A DNA stretch of 64,000 nt from Vibrio cholerae (GTDB lineage: Bacteria; Actinomycetota; Actinomycetes; Actinomycetales; Micrococcaceae), in contig WNZI01000013.1 in the NCBI GenBank assembly GCA_009728235.1, forward strand, positions 1-64,000, read 5' to 3'. Both the position numbers and the translations under genes were made by a program. Shown piece after piece: positions 8,777 to 18,906 of the stretch. The notes beneath the pieces were generated by a model. It was not told the origin of the DNA. It saw nothing but the letters and a program-made list of their open reading frames with translations, and made no database searches. The stretch's first letter is position 1. Every line of letters starts with the position of its first letter.

Positions 8777-10117
8777 TCAGGCCACCCACGACGGCGGCAC
8801 GGGTGCGCGCCGTGTCCACGCCGTCGATCGGTTCCTGGCCCAGGCGGGCAGACCACCGCGGCGCACGAGTTCGTGCAACAGGCGAGCCAGCCGATAGCCG
8901 GGCACCTCGGCCTGTGCCGCATCGAGGAACACGGCTGCCCTGGATCCCCTGCCGCGGGCGTATTCGAACCAGGCCGACATGGTGAGCACCGCCGCCCGGG
9001 ATTCGCCGGCGGAGACGGCGGCGAGCCGCGCGAGGATGTTCGTCATGACATCGACGCGGCTCCAGTCGATCGTGCCCGTGTAGCGGCCGGCCAGGACGTC
9101 GGCGTAGACCAGGTCCGGAACGCGGGCCGGTGGGAGTTCGCCGGCGGGCACGCTTCCGGTATCGGCCATCCGCGCCACCGCGCTCCTCAACCGGGAATCG
9201 CCGTGCACCTCAGGCAGGACCAATGCGACAACCGCAGGCTCGTCCTGCGGACCCGGGCTCACTGCAGCGCCGTCGCCGACCACCGCGCAGGCGATCGCAC
9301 CACCGAGAGCGGCCGAGGAGCCGAGGCACGCACTCACCAGGAGGAAATCACGCACGGTCCGGGACTCCACGCTGGCGAGGAGGAATCCGACGACCTCCGG
9401 CTCCTCTGCGGGGTCGAGGACCCCCGGTTGCTCGAGCACGGAGTCCCAGAGCGCGGCAGTCACCCGGAACTGCGACGGAAGGATCCACCGCTGGGAGCAG
9501 CGCGCCGCATACAGGGCCTGCGCATCCTCGACGGCGTCGATACCGGCCATCGGGATCCTTCTGCGGACTCCCGGCGCTGTGCGCAGGACCGCATCGAGTG
9601 CCGAGGCATCGAAAGCGCTGCCGCCTAAGATCAGTTCGGCATTCAGCGGACTGTGCACGACGGCGTCGAAGGGCTGCCCGGGCCACGGGCAGCACTCACC
9701 GTCCTGGCAGAAGTAGTCCCGCCACGTTTCGCCCGACACGAGCCACCCGGCCCGGACGGGCAGCCCCGCCGCTCCGAGCACCGCTTCGATGGTCAGCACC
9801 AGGGCATTGCGCGGCGGGGCGGTGAGAGGTGGCCAGTCCTCCGTCGTGTAGACGGCCAGGAGGACGCCGTCCGCCTCGGAGTCGCCCTGAAGGAAGGACA
9901 GGACTCCTTCGGCGAAGGCCAGCGGCTTCGATCCGGTGGGAGGTAGGTCCACCCGGAGCGTTGCGCCGAGGCGTCGGCCCGCCGTCGTCAGGACGACAAG
10001 GCTCTCGACGGGGGTGAACCCGAGCGCGTGGGGGACATAGGACAGGACGTCAGCGGGCGAGGTGACCGAGATCGAGGGGGAATCCGGATCCGGCAGGGGG
10101 TGGAAGGAGGAGGTCAT
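8777..10117 (-). CDS. DUF4192 domain-containing protein
   Basis: A 446-residue protein of an actinobacterial family of unknown function. Recognisable family features are the N-terminal SPADVLSYVPHALGFTPVESLVVL segment split around residues 19-42 and CQDGECCPWPGQPF near 138-151. No signal peptide or membrane helix is seen. ATG at 10117 overlaps the MFS gene stop as ATGA. The last 20 residues (ARNRSTAWTRRAPVPPSWVA) look like out-of-frame sequence. Restoring one base near 8845 would continue as QEPIDGVDTARTRAAVVGGL to a stop at 8706. This extension is inferred. Confidence 0.85.
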   Translation of the reverse strand: MTSSFHPLPDPDSPSISVTSPADVLSYVPHALGFTPVESLVVLTTAGRRLGATLRVDLPPTGSKPLAFAEGVLSFLQGDSEADGVLLAVYTTEDWPPLTAPPRNALVLTIEAVLGAAGLPVRAGWLVSGETWRDYFCQDGECCPWPGQPFDAVVHSPLNAELILGGSAFDASALDAVLRTAPGVRRRIPMAGIDAVEDAQALYAARCSQRWILPSQFRVTAALWDSVLEQPGVLDPAEEPEVVGFLLASVESRTVRDFLLVSACLGSSAALGGAIACAVVGDGAAVSPGPQDEPAVVALVLPEVHGDSRLRSAVARMADTGSVPAGELPPARVPDLVYADVLAGRYTGTIDWSRVDVMTNILARLAAVSAGESRAAVLTMSAWFEYARGRGSRAAVFLDAAQAEVPGYRLARLLHELVRRGGLPAWARNRSTAWTRRAPVPPSWVA

Positions 10118-11574
10118 GTCCGCCAGCCTGCTCCCCCTGCCTCCCGCACGATCTGTGCGGGAGGGCTATGTGGACAAGGCGGAGCAGTTCCGGCGACAGA
10201 GGTACCCCTACGACCCGCCTTCGTTCCTCCGGGTGGTCCGCCGGGCCGCTCTCCTGTCGCCCCGGAGACGTCTTTCACGCGCGAGGCCTCGCGGAGCGGT
10301 GGGACCACGACGCCCTGCTCCGCCATCCGTCGCCGGACCCGGCGCCGTGCGAGGACGACGGCCGCGGCACCGATGGCGAGGACGACGAGCTGCACGGCCA
10401 TCGCGAGGCGGAAGGAGGCGAGCGAGTAGAGGTCGCCCTGCGAGAAGCCGCTGCCGAGCAGGACATCGAGGACGACACCGATGACGAACATGGACAGGAG
10501 CGAGGCGGTGAAACCGCCGATGTTGACGATGCCGGTGGCGGTGCCCATGTGCGCAGCGGGATTGAACGTGCGAGCGAAGTCGAAGGCGATCATGGACCCC
10601 GGTCCTCCGACGGCCAGCGCCACCACGAGGACGGTCAGGAGTGGCAGGGGCGCGGGGCCGGGATAGAGCAGCACCGCGAGCCAGGCTCCCGCCATCAGCG
10701 CGGCGATGGACAGCACCATGGTCGAGCGGCGGAGGGGGTGGCGTCCGACGTAGCGGCCGAGCAGGGGTCCACACGCGATCCCGACTGCGACGAACAGGGT
10801 CATCAGGGCGGAGGCCGACCCCTCACCGACCTTCTCGGCGCGGATGAGGTAGGGGTAGCCCCACATGAGGACGAAGACCGTCCCGGGGAACTGGATGGTG
10901 AAGTGCGACCAGAGTCCGAGGCGCGTGCCCGGCTGCCTCCAGGCCTCGGCGAGCGAGGTGCCCGTCTGCCTCAGCGTCGGGATAGATCGCTGATGTCCCG
11001 GCGCAGGAGAGTCGCGGATGGCGGTGGCGGAGAGAACCGCGGCGAGGACCGAGAGCGCCGCGGCGGACAGGAACGCGGACTGCCAGCCGACGGCGGAGAG
11101 CAGTGCCACGAACGGGATCACGGAGACCACCTGTCCGAGTTGCCCCACGATGCCGGTCCACTGCGTGAGCACGGGGATGCGCCGCGGCTCGAACCAGGCG
11201 GGCAGCAGCCGGAGGACGCTGATGAAGGTGGTCGCGTCCCCGGCTCCCACGAGCAGTCGTCCGACGATGCCGGCGGTCACGGAGTCCGCGAAGGCGAGCT
11301 GCGCCTGACCCACCGCCATCAGCACGCCGCCGCCGACGATCAGCGCCCGCGGTCCCCACCGGTCCACCAGGACGCCGACGGGCACCTGCAGTCCCGCGTA
11401 CACGATCAGCTGCACCACGGTGAAGATCGACAGCTGGGACGCCGATGCACCGAAGCGGTCCGTGGCCTCGAGGCCGGCAACGCCGAACGTGGTGCGCTGG
11501 GTGACCGCGACGAGGTACGCCGCCACACCCGCTCCCCAGACCAGAAGTGCCCTCGACGAATTCACGGTTCCCAT
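10114..11574 (-). CDS. Major facilitator superfamily transporter
   Basis: About twelve hydrophobic segments in 486 residues. The motif A-like VGVLVDRWGPRALIVGGG (near residues 64-81) follows the second helix, as in MFS carriers. The start was chosen at ATG 11574 (MGTVNSSRALLVWG), which puts helix 1 at the N-terminus; an in-frame start 15 codons earlier exists. The last 75 or so residues are charged, Gly/Pro-rich and not membrane-like. The substrate cannot be told. The gene overlaps the DUF4192 start by 4 bases, so the two are co-transcribed. Confidence 0.88.
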   Translation of the reverse strand: MGTVNSSRALLVWGAGVAAYLVAVTQRTTFGVAGLEATDRFGASASQLSIFTVVQLIVYAGLQVPVGVLVDRWGPRALIVGGGVLMAVGQAQLAFADSVTAGIVGRLLVGAGDATTFISVLRLLPAWFEPRRIPVLTQWTGIVGQLGQVVSVIPFVALLSAVGWQSAFLSAAALSVLAAVLSATAIRDSPAPGHQRSIPTLRQTGTSLAEAWRQPGTRLGLWSHFTIQFPGTVFVLMWGYPYLIRAEKVGEGSASALMTLFVAVGIACGPLLGRYVGRHPLRRSTMVLSIAALMAGAWLAVLLYPGPAPLPLLTVLVVALAVGGPGSMIAFDFARTFNPAAHMGTATGIVNIGGFTASLLSMFVIGVVLDVLLGSGFSQGDLYSLASFRLAMAVQLVVLAIGAAAVVLARRRVRRRMAEQGVVVPPLREASRVKDVSGATGERPGGPPGGTKAGRRGTSVAGTAPPCPHSPPAQIVREAGGAGWRT

Positions 11575-11641
11575 TATCGCGTGCCTCCCGGGCCCGGCCG
11601 CATCCCGGAGATGCTGCACCGAAGGCCCTGACCTCCGGACA

Positions 11642-11681
11642 GGGGAAGGCCCGTAGCCGTTCCGGGCTACGGGCCTTCCCC
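11642..11681. terminator. Terminator hairpin between PAC2 and MFS genes
   Basis: Perfect 17-bp stem GGGGAAGGCCCGTAGCC / GGCTACGGGCCTTCCCC with a 6-base loop. It lies 14 bases beyond the stop of the PAC2 gene on the minus strand. Confidence 0.8.
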
Positions 11682-11694
11682 TTCCAGGTACCGC

Positions 11695-12744
11695 TCAGGC
11701 TCCGGAGTGCGGGCCGGATCCGGCCGGGCCGTCGTCGTCCTGCGGTGCCAGGGGCTCGGCATCGCTGGTGGGACTGCCGTAATCGATGGGGGTCGTCCCC
11801 AGGAATTCCGTGTCCCAGAGGAGCGTGGATTCCTCCTCGGCCTGCGGGCTCGCGAGGTATGCCTCCACGGCCGCGCCCAGCTCCTCGGCACTTGCCAGCT
11901 CGCTGTTCTCCTTGACGAGCAGCGACTTCCGGGCCGCACCGTCGGCGTACTCGTCGTAGCGCTTCTCGAGCGAGCTGACGACCGACTGCACCTCGGTGGA
12001 GTTGCCGACCTGCCGCGCGATCTGGCGCTCGACGTCGCGTCCGGTCTCCCGCAGGCGGTCCGTCGGGAGAACGAGCTTGGCGGTCGCCCCCAGGTGCTCG
12101 AGCCCTGCGACCGCGGCCGGCGGGTACTCGGCTTCGGAGAGGTAGTGGGGCACGTGGATGACGTGCCCCACGACGTCGTGCCCCGCCTCGATCAGCCTGA
12201 GCTCGAGGACGTGCCCGATGGACGCCTGCAACTCGGCCGTCGGGCGCCAGGCGTTCATGCCGTCGATGAGATCGGCCCGGTTGCCGTGCAACGTGACACC
12301 GATGGGGCGGGTGTGTGGCACGGGCATCGGGATCGCGTGGATCCACGAGATGAGCGGGACCTCGAGATCGCCGACGAGCCCGATGACCGCGCTCACGAAC
12401 CGCTCCCACTGCAGGTCGGGTTCGACGCCGGTGAGGAGCAGGAAGGGTTCGCCCAGCCCGTCGTACAGGCGGTGCAACTCGAGCCGGTGCGGCTGGTAGT
12501 CCGTCAGGTGGTCCTCGGCGAAGGTGATCTTCGGGCGACGCCCCCGGTAGTCCATCAGCTGGTCGGCGTCGAATTCCGCGACCGTGTCGTGTTCGAGGAC
12601 CTCGAGGAGTTCCTCGCTGACCTGCGAGACGACGTGTCCGGCGTCCATGAACCCGGTGAGGCTCACGAGCAGGGGAAGGCCCTTGAGCGCGGGGTCGCCG
12701 AGGACGTCGGCGTCGGTGTTGTACAGGGTTCGTGGATCCAGCAT
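11695..12744 (-). CDS. PAC2-family protein (proteasome assembly chaperone-like)
   Basis: A 349-residue soluble protein matching the actinobacterial PAC2 family (LVSLTGFMDAGHVVSQVSEEL near 27-47; GVEPDLQWERFVSAVIGLV near 105-123). Its eukaryotic relatives help assemble proteasomes. In bacteria the role is not established. The C-terminus is acidic and disordered. It diverges from leucyl aminopeptidase across a 240-base gap. ATG at 12744 follows AAGGAG. Confidence 0.88.
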   Translation of the reverse strand: MLDPRTLYNTDADVLGDPALKGLPLLVSLTGFMDAGHVVSQVSEELLEVLEHDTVAEFDADQLMDYRGRRPKITFAEDHLTDYQPHRLELHRLYDGLGEPFLLLTGVEPDLQWERFVSAVIGLVGDLEVPLISWIHAIPMPVPHTRPIGVTLHGNRADLIDGMNAWRPTAELQASIGHVLELRLIEAGHDVVGHVIHVPHYLSEAEYPPAAVAGLEHLGATAKLVLPTDRLRETGRDVERQIARQVGNSTEVQSVVSSLEKRYDEYADGAARKSLLVKENSELASAEELGAAVEAYLASPQAEEESTLLWDTEFLGTTPIDYGSPTSDAEPLAPQDDDGPAGSGPHSGA

Positions 12745-12984
12745 GGCTCTCCTTGCGGTGGTGTCCTGCAGATGTCAACGCCGCCAGCCCCCGCTTCATT
12801 CCGGTGCGGGACCCCGCGAAGGGATGCGCCGCCCCGACGGAGGACCGGCGACGGGGATACCCGGGCGGGGTCGGAGGCAGCGGGCAGAGACTACGATCGA
12901 TGGGACGGTTCCCGGACCACCAGATACCGGGACCACGAGCGATGCTGCATCTGGACACCATCCGGACACGAGGAGACAGATTCC

Positions 12985-14531
12985 GTGATCAAGACCACCG
13001 AGCTACACATGACGGCTTCCGCGAAGGACCTCAAGATGATCCCGAGCGACGCGCTCGTGATCGCCGTCGCCAAGGGAACGGACGGGCCCGTGCTGCTCGA
13101 CAACCCGCTTCCCGCGAAGGCTGCCCGCGCCCTGGGCGACTCGCTCCAGGTCCTCGGCATCACCGGCGCAGCGGACGAGGTGCGGCGTCTTCCCGGGCTG
13201 CCCGAGACCGGCGCCGACTCCCTCGTGCTGTCCGGCGTCGGAGCGGTGGCCCCGGACGAGGTACTCACCTCGGAGACCCTTCGACGCGCCGCGGGTGCCG
13301 CGGTCCGCCAGCTGACCGGCCTCGACACCGTCGTCGTCGCCCTGCCGGCCGCCACGGTCGCTTCAGCCGCGGCAGTGGCCGAGGGTGCCGCCCTCGGTGC
13401 GTACAGCTACGAGGGGCACAGGTCCGGCATGAAGGCCGACGGCACCGTCGCCCGCTCCACGGACAGGGACGCGGTCCGCAACGTCGTCGTCCACACGGTC
13501 GCGGCCGACGACGCCGACCTGGCAGCTGCATTGCAGCGCGCCGTCGTGCTCGGCAAGAACGTCAATGCGACGCGCTCCCTCGTCAACCAGCCTCCCAGCC
13601 ACCTCTACCCGGAGACCTTCGCCCAGGCGGCCAAGGAGCTCTCGCGCGGCCTTCCCGTCAAGGTCACGGTCATGGACGAGAAGCGCCTGGAGCGCGACGG
13701 CTACGGAGGGATCCTGGGCGTGGGGAAGGGATCGTCACGACCACCGCGCATGGTGAAGGTGGAGTACTCCCCCGCGAAGTCCGCCGTGCACCTCGCTCTC
13801 GTGGGCAAGGGCATCACGTTCGACTCGGGCGGACTCTCGCTCAAGCCGGCAGCCGGCATGCAGACCATGAAACTCGACATGGCCGGCGCGGCCGTCGTCC
13901 TGACCACGCTCCTGGCGGTTGCCGAACTCGGTCTTCCCGCAAAGGTCACCGCGTGGCTCTGCCTCGCCGAGAACATGCCGTCCGGGACGGCGCAGCGGCC
14001 CGAGGACGTCCTGTCGATCTACGGCGGACGCACCGTCGAGGTGCTGAACACCGACGCCGAGGGCCGGCTCGTCCTCGCGGAGGCCTTGCCGCGGCGAGCG
14101 AGGAAGCCCCTGACGCGATCATCGACATCGCGACGCTCACCGGAGCCCAGATGATCGCCCTCGGCACCCGCGTCTCGGGGGTCATGGGCGACGACGGGGT
14201 GCGCGACGCCGTCAAGGCCGCCGCCGACCGCGCCGGCGAGCAGTTCTGGCCCATGCCCCTGCCCGAGGAGCTGCGCCCGAGCCTCGAGTCCCAGGTCGCG
14301 GACATCGCCAACATCGGTGAGCGGAACGGCGGCATGATGACCGCGGCGGTCTTCCTCCGGGAGTTCGTCGGCCAGGTCGACGGCGAGAAGATCCCGTGGG
14401 CGCACCTCGATATCGCGGGCCCTGCCTTCAACGAGGGTGCGCCCTACGGCTACACGCCGAAGGCAGGAACCGGCGTCGGCGTGCGGACCCTGCTGGCATA
14501 CGTGGAGGACGTCCTGGCCCGCACCGCCTGA
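12985..14531 (+). CDS. pepA: Leucyl aminopeptidase (M17 family), frameshifted in this sequence
   Basis: Cytosolic two-metal exopeptidase that removes N-terminal residues. GTG at 12985 follows AGGAG. The catalytic domain shows VGKGITFDSGGLSLKP (Lys and Asp ligands) and NTDAEGRLVLAEA, the M17 signature. The frame fails at about 14086: LVLAEA continues as LAAASEEAPDAIIDIATLTG only if one C is restored. The corrected protein is 515 residues, normal for the family. The stop is at 14531. The same type of break occurs in nine other genes here, so it is probably a sequence error. Confidence 0.94.
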
Positions 14532-14802
14532 TCCGGAAGGCCGACGCGGGAGCGACCTGCAGCGCCCGGCCCGGGCGCTCGGACTCGGCGAGGTCACGCG
14601 CATCAGGACGCGCGTGACCTCGCGCACATAGCGCCACTGCGGGCCGTTCGACATGCTTTCGAAGTGGATGCGGGCTTCGTCTGGGGATAGGGTGAAAACG
14701 AGAGTGCACCGAGCACCTGCTTCGTGTACTGCGACCGCATCGGAAATCGATGTACCACCAGACGCGCGTGCGCGTCGACAGACCACGCGAGGGAGCGTCC
14801 AA

Positions 14803-16185
14803 GTGGCCGAATCGGCAACTGCGCAAGAATTCGACATCCTGGTACTCGGCGGAGGAAGCGGCGGCTACGCTGCCGCGCTCCGCGCGGTACAGCTGGGTTT
14901 CACCGTAGGACTCATCGAGAAGGGCAAGCTCGGTGGAACCTGCCTCCACAACGGCTGCATCCCCACTAAGGCCCTGCTCCACTCGGCCGAGATCGCCGAC
15001 GGAGCACGCGATGCCGGCAAGTACGGCGTGAAGGCCACCTTCGAGTCGATCGACATGGACGCCGTCAACGCGTACAAGGACGGCATCATCGCGGGTAAGT
15101 ACCGCGGACTCCAGGGCCTCATCAAGTCCAAGGGCATCACCGTCATCGAGGGCGCCGGCAGGCTCGCCTCCCAGAACACCATCGACGTCGACGGCACCGT
15201 CTACACCGGCAAGCACATCGTCCTTGCCACAGGGTCCTTCTCCCGCAGCCTCCCAGGGCTCGAGATCGGGGGCAAGGTCATCACCTCGGACCAGGCGCTG
15301 ACGATGGACTTCGTGCCGAAGACCGCGATCATCCTCGGCGGAGGCGTCATCGGCTGCGAGTTCGCCTCCGTCTGGAAGTCCTTCGGCGTCGACGTCACCA
15401 TCGTCGAGGCCCTTCCCTCGCTCGTACCGAACGAGGACGCCTCGATCGTCAAGGCATTCGAGCGGGCGTTCAAGAAGCGCGGCATCAAGTTCAACACCGG
15501 CACGCGCTTCAAGTCGGTCGAGCAGAACGACGACGGCGTCAAGGTCTCCCTCGAGGACGGCAAGACCTTCGAAGCGGACCTCATGCTCGTCGCCGTCGGT
15601 CGCGGGCCCGTGACGCAGAACCTCGGGTACGAGGAAGCCGGCCTCACGATGGACCGCGGATTCGTCATCACGAACGAGCGCCTGCACACCGGCGTCGGCA
15701 CCATCTACGCGATCGGGGACATCGTCCCCGGCCTGCAGCTCGCGCACCGCGGCTTCCAGCAGGGCATCTTCGTGGCGGAGGAGATCGCCGGGCTGAAGCC
15801 CGTCGTCGTCGCCGACCTCAACATCCCGAAGGTCACCTACAGCGACCCCGAGATCGCGTCGGTCGGGTACACCGAGAAGGCGGCCCGCGAGAAGTTCGGC
15901 GACGACCGCGTCGAGACCCACGAGTACAACCTCGCCGGCAACGGCAAGAGCTCGATCATCGGTACGGGTGGCCTGGTGAAGCTCGTGCGGGAGAAGGACG
16001 GCCCGATCGTCGGAGTCCACATGCTGGGTTCCCGCATGGGCGAGCAGATCGGGGAGGCCCAGCTGATCGTGAACTGGGAGGCCTACCCGGAGGACGTCGC
16101 TCCACTCATCCACGCCCACCCGACGCAGAACGAGGCGCTCGGCGAGGCCCACCTAGCACTCGCCGGCAAGCCGCTCCACGGCTGA
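14803..16185 (+). CDS. lpdA: Dihydrolipoyl dehydrogenase (E3)
   Basis: FAD-dependent E3 of 2-oxoacid dehydrogenase complexes; it reoxidises dihydrolipoyl groups with NAD+. The 460-residue protein has the FAD-binding GGGSGGYAAALRA, the redox pair Cys47-Cys52 (GGTCLHNGCIPTKALLH), the NAD-binding GGGVIGCEFAS and the C-terminal His-Glu dyad (HAHPTQNEALGEAH). GTG at 14803 follows GAGGGAG. The gene for its E2 partner starts 151 bases downstream, behind a hairpin. Confidence 0.97.
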   Translation: MAESATAQEFDILVLGGGSGGYAAALRAVQLGFTVGLIEKGKLGGTCLHNGCIPTKALLHSAEIADGARDAGKYGVKATFESIDMDAVNAYKDGIIAGKYRGLQGLIKSKGITVIEGAGRLASQNTIDVDGTVYTGKHIVLATGSFSRSLPGLEIGGKVITSDQALTMDFVPKTAIILGGGVIGCEFASVWKSFGVDVTIVEALPSLVPNEDASIVKAFERAFKKRGIKFNTGTRFKSVEQNDDGVKVSLEDGKTFEADLMLVAVGRGPVTQNLGYEEAGLTMDRGFVITNERLHTGVGTIYAIGDIVPGLQLAHRGFQQGIFVAEEIAGLKPVVVADLNIPKVTYSDPEIASVGYTEKAAREKFGDDRVETHEYNLAGNGKSSIIGTGGLVKLVREKDGPIVGVHMLGSRMGEQIGEAQLIVNWEAYPEDVAPLIHAHPTQNEALGEAHLALAGKPLHG

Positions 16186-16215
16186 GGCAAGGCGCCCGCG
16201 CACCACACCGGCCTG

Positions 16216-16238
16216 GTCCACGCTCCGAGAGCGTGGAC
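16216..16238. terminator. Hairpin between lpdA and the E2 gene
   Basis: Perfect 10-bp stem GTCCACGCTC / GAGCGTGGAC with a CGA loop. It could end or attenuate lpdA transcription before the E2 gene. No T run follows. Confidence 0.5.
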
Positions 16239-16336
16239 TAAGCTCGGAACCAGGAATCTCAAGCACGTCCAGCTGAACGGGCCCCGCGCATCGAGCAGCT
16301 GCCAGGAACGATCTACGAAGGAGAAACGGGCGCACT

Positions 16337-18156
16337 ATGTCTGAATCCGTGAACTTGCCCGCTCTCGGTGAAAGCGTCACCGAAGGCACCGTCACCCGCT
16401 GGCTCAAGCAGGTCGGTGACCGCGTCGAGGTGGACGAGCCCCTTCTCGAAGTGTCGACCGACAAGGTCGACACCGAGATCCCTTCTCCCATCGCCGGTGT
16501 GATCGAGGAGATCCTCGTCGCGGAGGACGAGACGGCCGAGGTCGGCGACCCGCTGGTACGCATCGGCGACGGATCCGGCGGCGGTGATTCGGACACCTCG
16601 GCCCCAGCCGCCGAGACCGAGCAGCCGGCAGAGGAGGAGGCGGCTCCTGAAGCCCCTGCAGCGCCGAGCAGCGAGCCCGAGGACGCTCCGGCCGCTTCGG
16701 GCGACGACTCCTCGGAGGGAACGGAAGTCACCCTGCCCGCGCTCGGTGAGAGCGTCACCGAGGGCACCGTCACCCGGTGGCTCAAGGAGATCGGTGACGA
16801 CGTCGAGGTCGACGAGCCACTTCTCGAGGTCTCGACCGACAAGGTCGACACCGAGATCCCCTCCCCCGTGGCCGGGAAGCTGCAGGAGATCCGGGTCAAC
16901 GAGGACGAGACCGCCGAGGTCGGCGCCGTCCTCGCCGTGATCGGATCGGGCGCAGCCGCTCCCGCGAAGGTCGAGGCCGCATCCGGTGAGCCCCTCGTCG
17001 CCGCTCCCGCCGAGGAGCGCAACGACGCCCCGACGGAGAAGCCAGGCGCCGACAAGGAGGCGGGACGGGCATCCGGTACGTCGGAACCCGACGCCGACGT
17101 CAGCGGCGAGCCCGCACCTGCCGTCGCGGAGGAGAAGCCCGCGCCGTCACCTGCCGCCCAGCCGACGGCGCCGTCCGAGGACACCGGGAGTGCCGACGCC
17201 TCCGCCTACGTCACTCCCCTCGTCCGCCGCCTGGCGAACCAGAACAAGGTCGACCTGTCCTCCGTGAAGGGGACCGGGGTCGGCGGACGCATCCGCAAGC
17301 AGGACGTCCTCGAGGCGGCCGAAGCCCAGAAGGCGCAGGCTGCACCGCCGGCGGAGCCGCAGCCGCCCCGCAGACCGGCGCTGCCGCACCGGCACCCGCG
17401 AAGCCTGCTGCTCCCGCCGTCGAGCCGTCGAAACTCCGCGGCACCGTGGAGAAGGCTCCGCGTATCCGCCAGACGATCGCCAAGCGGATGCGCGAATCCC
17501 TCGAGGTGTCGGCTCAGCTCACCCAGGTGATCGAGGTCGACATGACCCGCATCGCCAAGCTCCGCACCGCCTCCAAGGACACCTTCCTGGCCCAGAACGG
17601 CGCGAAGCTCACCTTCCTTCCCTTCATCTCGAAGGCCGTCACCGAAGCGCTCAAGCAGCACCCGAAGCTGAACGCCTCCTTCGACGAGGAGAAGAAAGAG
17701 GTGACCTACCACGACGCCGAGCACCTGGCGATCGCGGTGGACACCGAGAAGGGCCTGCTGGTCCCCGTCATCAAGGACGCCGGCAACCTCAATCTCGGCG
17801 GACTCGCGAAGAAGATCGCCGACGTGGGGTCGCGAACCCGCAACGGTCAGATCGGTCCGGACGAGCTGTCCGGCGGCACCTTCACGATCACCAACATCGG
17901 TTCGGCCGGCGCCCTCTTCGACACTCCGATCATCAACCAGCCGCAGGTGGGCATCCTGGGCACGGGCATCATCGTGAAGCGCCCCGTGGTCATCACCGGC
18001 GTCGATGGCGACGACACGATCGCCATCCGGTCGATGATGTACCTGAGCCTGACGTACGACCACCGCCTCGTGGACGGCGCGGATGCAGGGCGTTTCCTGC
18101 AGACGCTGAAGGCCCGCCTCGAAGGCGGCGCCTTCGAGGCCGATCTCGGCCTCTAG
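16337..18156 (+). CDS. sucB: Dihydrolipoamide acyltransferase (E2; succinyltransferase-type), frameshifted in this sequence
   Basis: Acyltransferase core of a 2-oxoacid dehydrogenase complex. Domains in order: lipoyl domain 1 (residues about 3-77, lipoyl Lys43), acidic Ala/Pro/Glu linker, lipoyl domain 2 (about 129-203, Lys169), a longer linker, E3-binding domain ([20 protein letters not shown]), a further linker and the catalytic domain ending [16 protein letters not shown] with the active-site His. The frame shifts within about 17350-17372, in the Ala/Pro linker; restoring one base gives 606 residues. It is named sucB-type for its motifs, but actinobacterial pyruvate and 2-oxoglutarate E2 proteins are hard to separate by eye. 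lipB-lipA, which attach the cofactor, lie 8 kb downstream. Confidence 0.9.
16349..16945 (+). repeat. Duplicated lipoyl-domain coding sequence
   Basis: Two 219-base units, 16349-16567 and 16727-16945, are 378 bases apart and nearly identical over their first 150 bases, for example GTCGACACCGAGATCCC in both. They encode the two lipoyl domains. The high DNA identity suggests recent duplication or continuing gene conversion. Confidence 0.8.
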
Positions 18157-18177
18157 TACCACCGACCCGCAGGGGTC

Positions 18178-18216
18178 GACAGGAGCCGCTTTCCTCCCGG
18201 GGAAGCGGCTTCTGTC
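18178..18216. terminator. Terminator hairpin after the E2 gene
   Basis: A 14-bp stem, GACAGGAGCCGCTT with AAGCGGCTTCTGTC (one G-T pair), 21 bases after the stop codon of the E2 gene. Confidence 0.75.
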
Positions 18217-18364
18217 GTCCGTACCCCGTCGGGTAGCGTCTCCCGCTCCTGGTCGCCGGTCGCGGGTCCGGGCGCACACCGATGGATCTCCTTCCCCCCG
18301 ATACCTAGGATGGGGGTGAAGTACCGGACGCGACACCCGCGCCCGTCGGACAGCAAGGAGAACC

Positions 18365-18796
18365 ATGGCTACCGTTCGCACAGCCCACACCGTCTGGAGT
18401 GGCGACCTCCCTTCCGGTTCCGGGCAGGTCACGCTCGATTCATCCGGTCTCGGTACCTACGACGTCACCTGGCGGGCCCGGGCCGAGCAGTCGGAGGGCA
18501 AGACCAGCCCCGAGGAGCTCATCGCCGCGGCGCACTCCGCCTGCTTCTCCATGGCCTTCAGCCATGCCCTCGGCGAGGAGGGCAAGACGCCCGAACGTGT
18601 AGAGACGAAGGCGGAGGTCGACTTCCAGCCGGGTACGGGCATCACCGCCATCCGCCTGACCCTCGATGCCAGCGTCCCGGGGCTCTCCGAGGAGGACTTC
18701 CAGCGGGTTGCGCAGGCAGCCAAGGAGGGGTGCCCGGTGTCGCAGGCACTCGCCGGCGTCAAGGACATCTCGCTGACGGCCACGCTTCAGAGCTGA
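18365..18796 (+). CDS. OsmC-family hydroperoxide reductase
   Basis: A 143-residue OsmC/Ohr protein that reduces organic hydroperoxides. The catalytic cysteines are Cys60 (HSACFSMAF) and Cys123 (GCPVSQAL); the conserved TSPEELIAAAH precedes the first. ATG at 18365 follows AAGGAGA. In some bacteria such peroxidases take electrons from dihydrolipoyl dehydrogenase and lipoylated E2, both encoded just upstream; that link is suggestive here but not shown. It is followed by a bidirectional terminator. Confidence 0.93.
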   Translation: MATVRTAHTVWSGDLPSGSGQVTLDSSGLGTYDVTWRARAEQSEGKTSPEELIAAAHSACFSMAFSHALGEEGKTPERVETKAEVDFQPGTGITAIRLTLDASVPGLSEEDFQRVAQAAKEGCPVSQALAGVKDISLTATLQS

Positions 18797-18821
18797 TTCG
18801 ACGGAATCGACCAGAGGAGAC

Positions 18822-18854
18822 GGAAGGACCCCGGGCAGCGCCCGGGGTCCTTCC
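18822..18854. terminator. Bidirectional terminator between osmC and tricorn genes
   Basis: Perfect 14-bp stem GGAAGGACCCCGGG / CCCGGGGTCCTTCC with loop CAGCG. It sits between two convergent genes. Confidence 0.85.
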
Positions 18855-18906
18855 CGCGTCAGCACGGCTCCGTCAGCACCGGTCGTCGCCCCTTTCGGGC
18901 ATCGGG

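Noticed and set aside
10168-11631. 487-codon plus-strand frame over the MFS gene
   Set aside because: Charged, low-complexity product opposite a clear membrane transporter; shadow frame.
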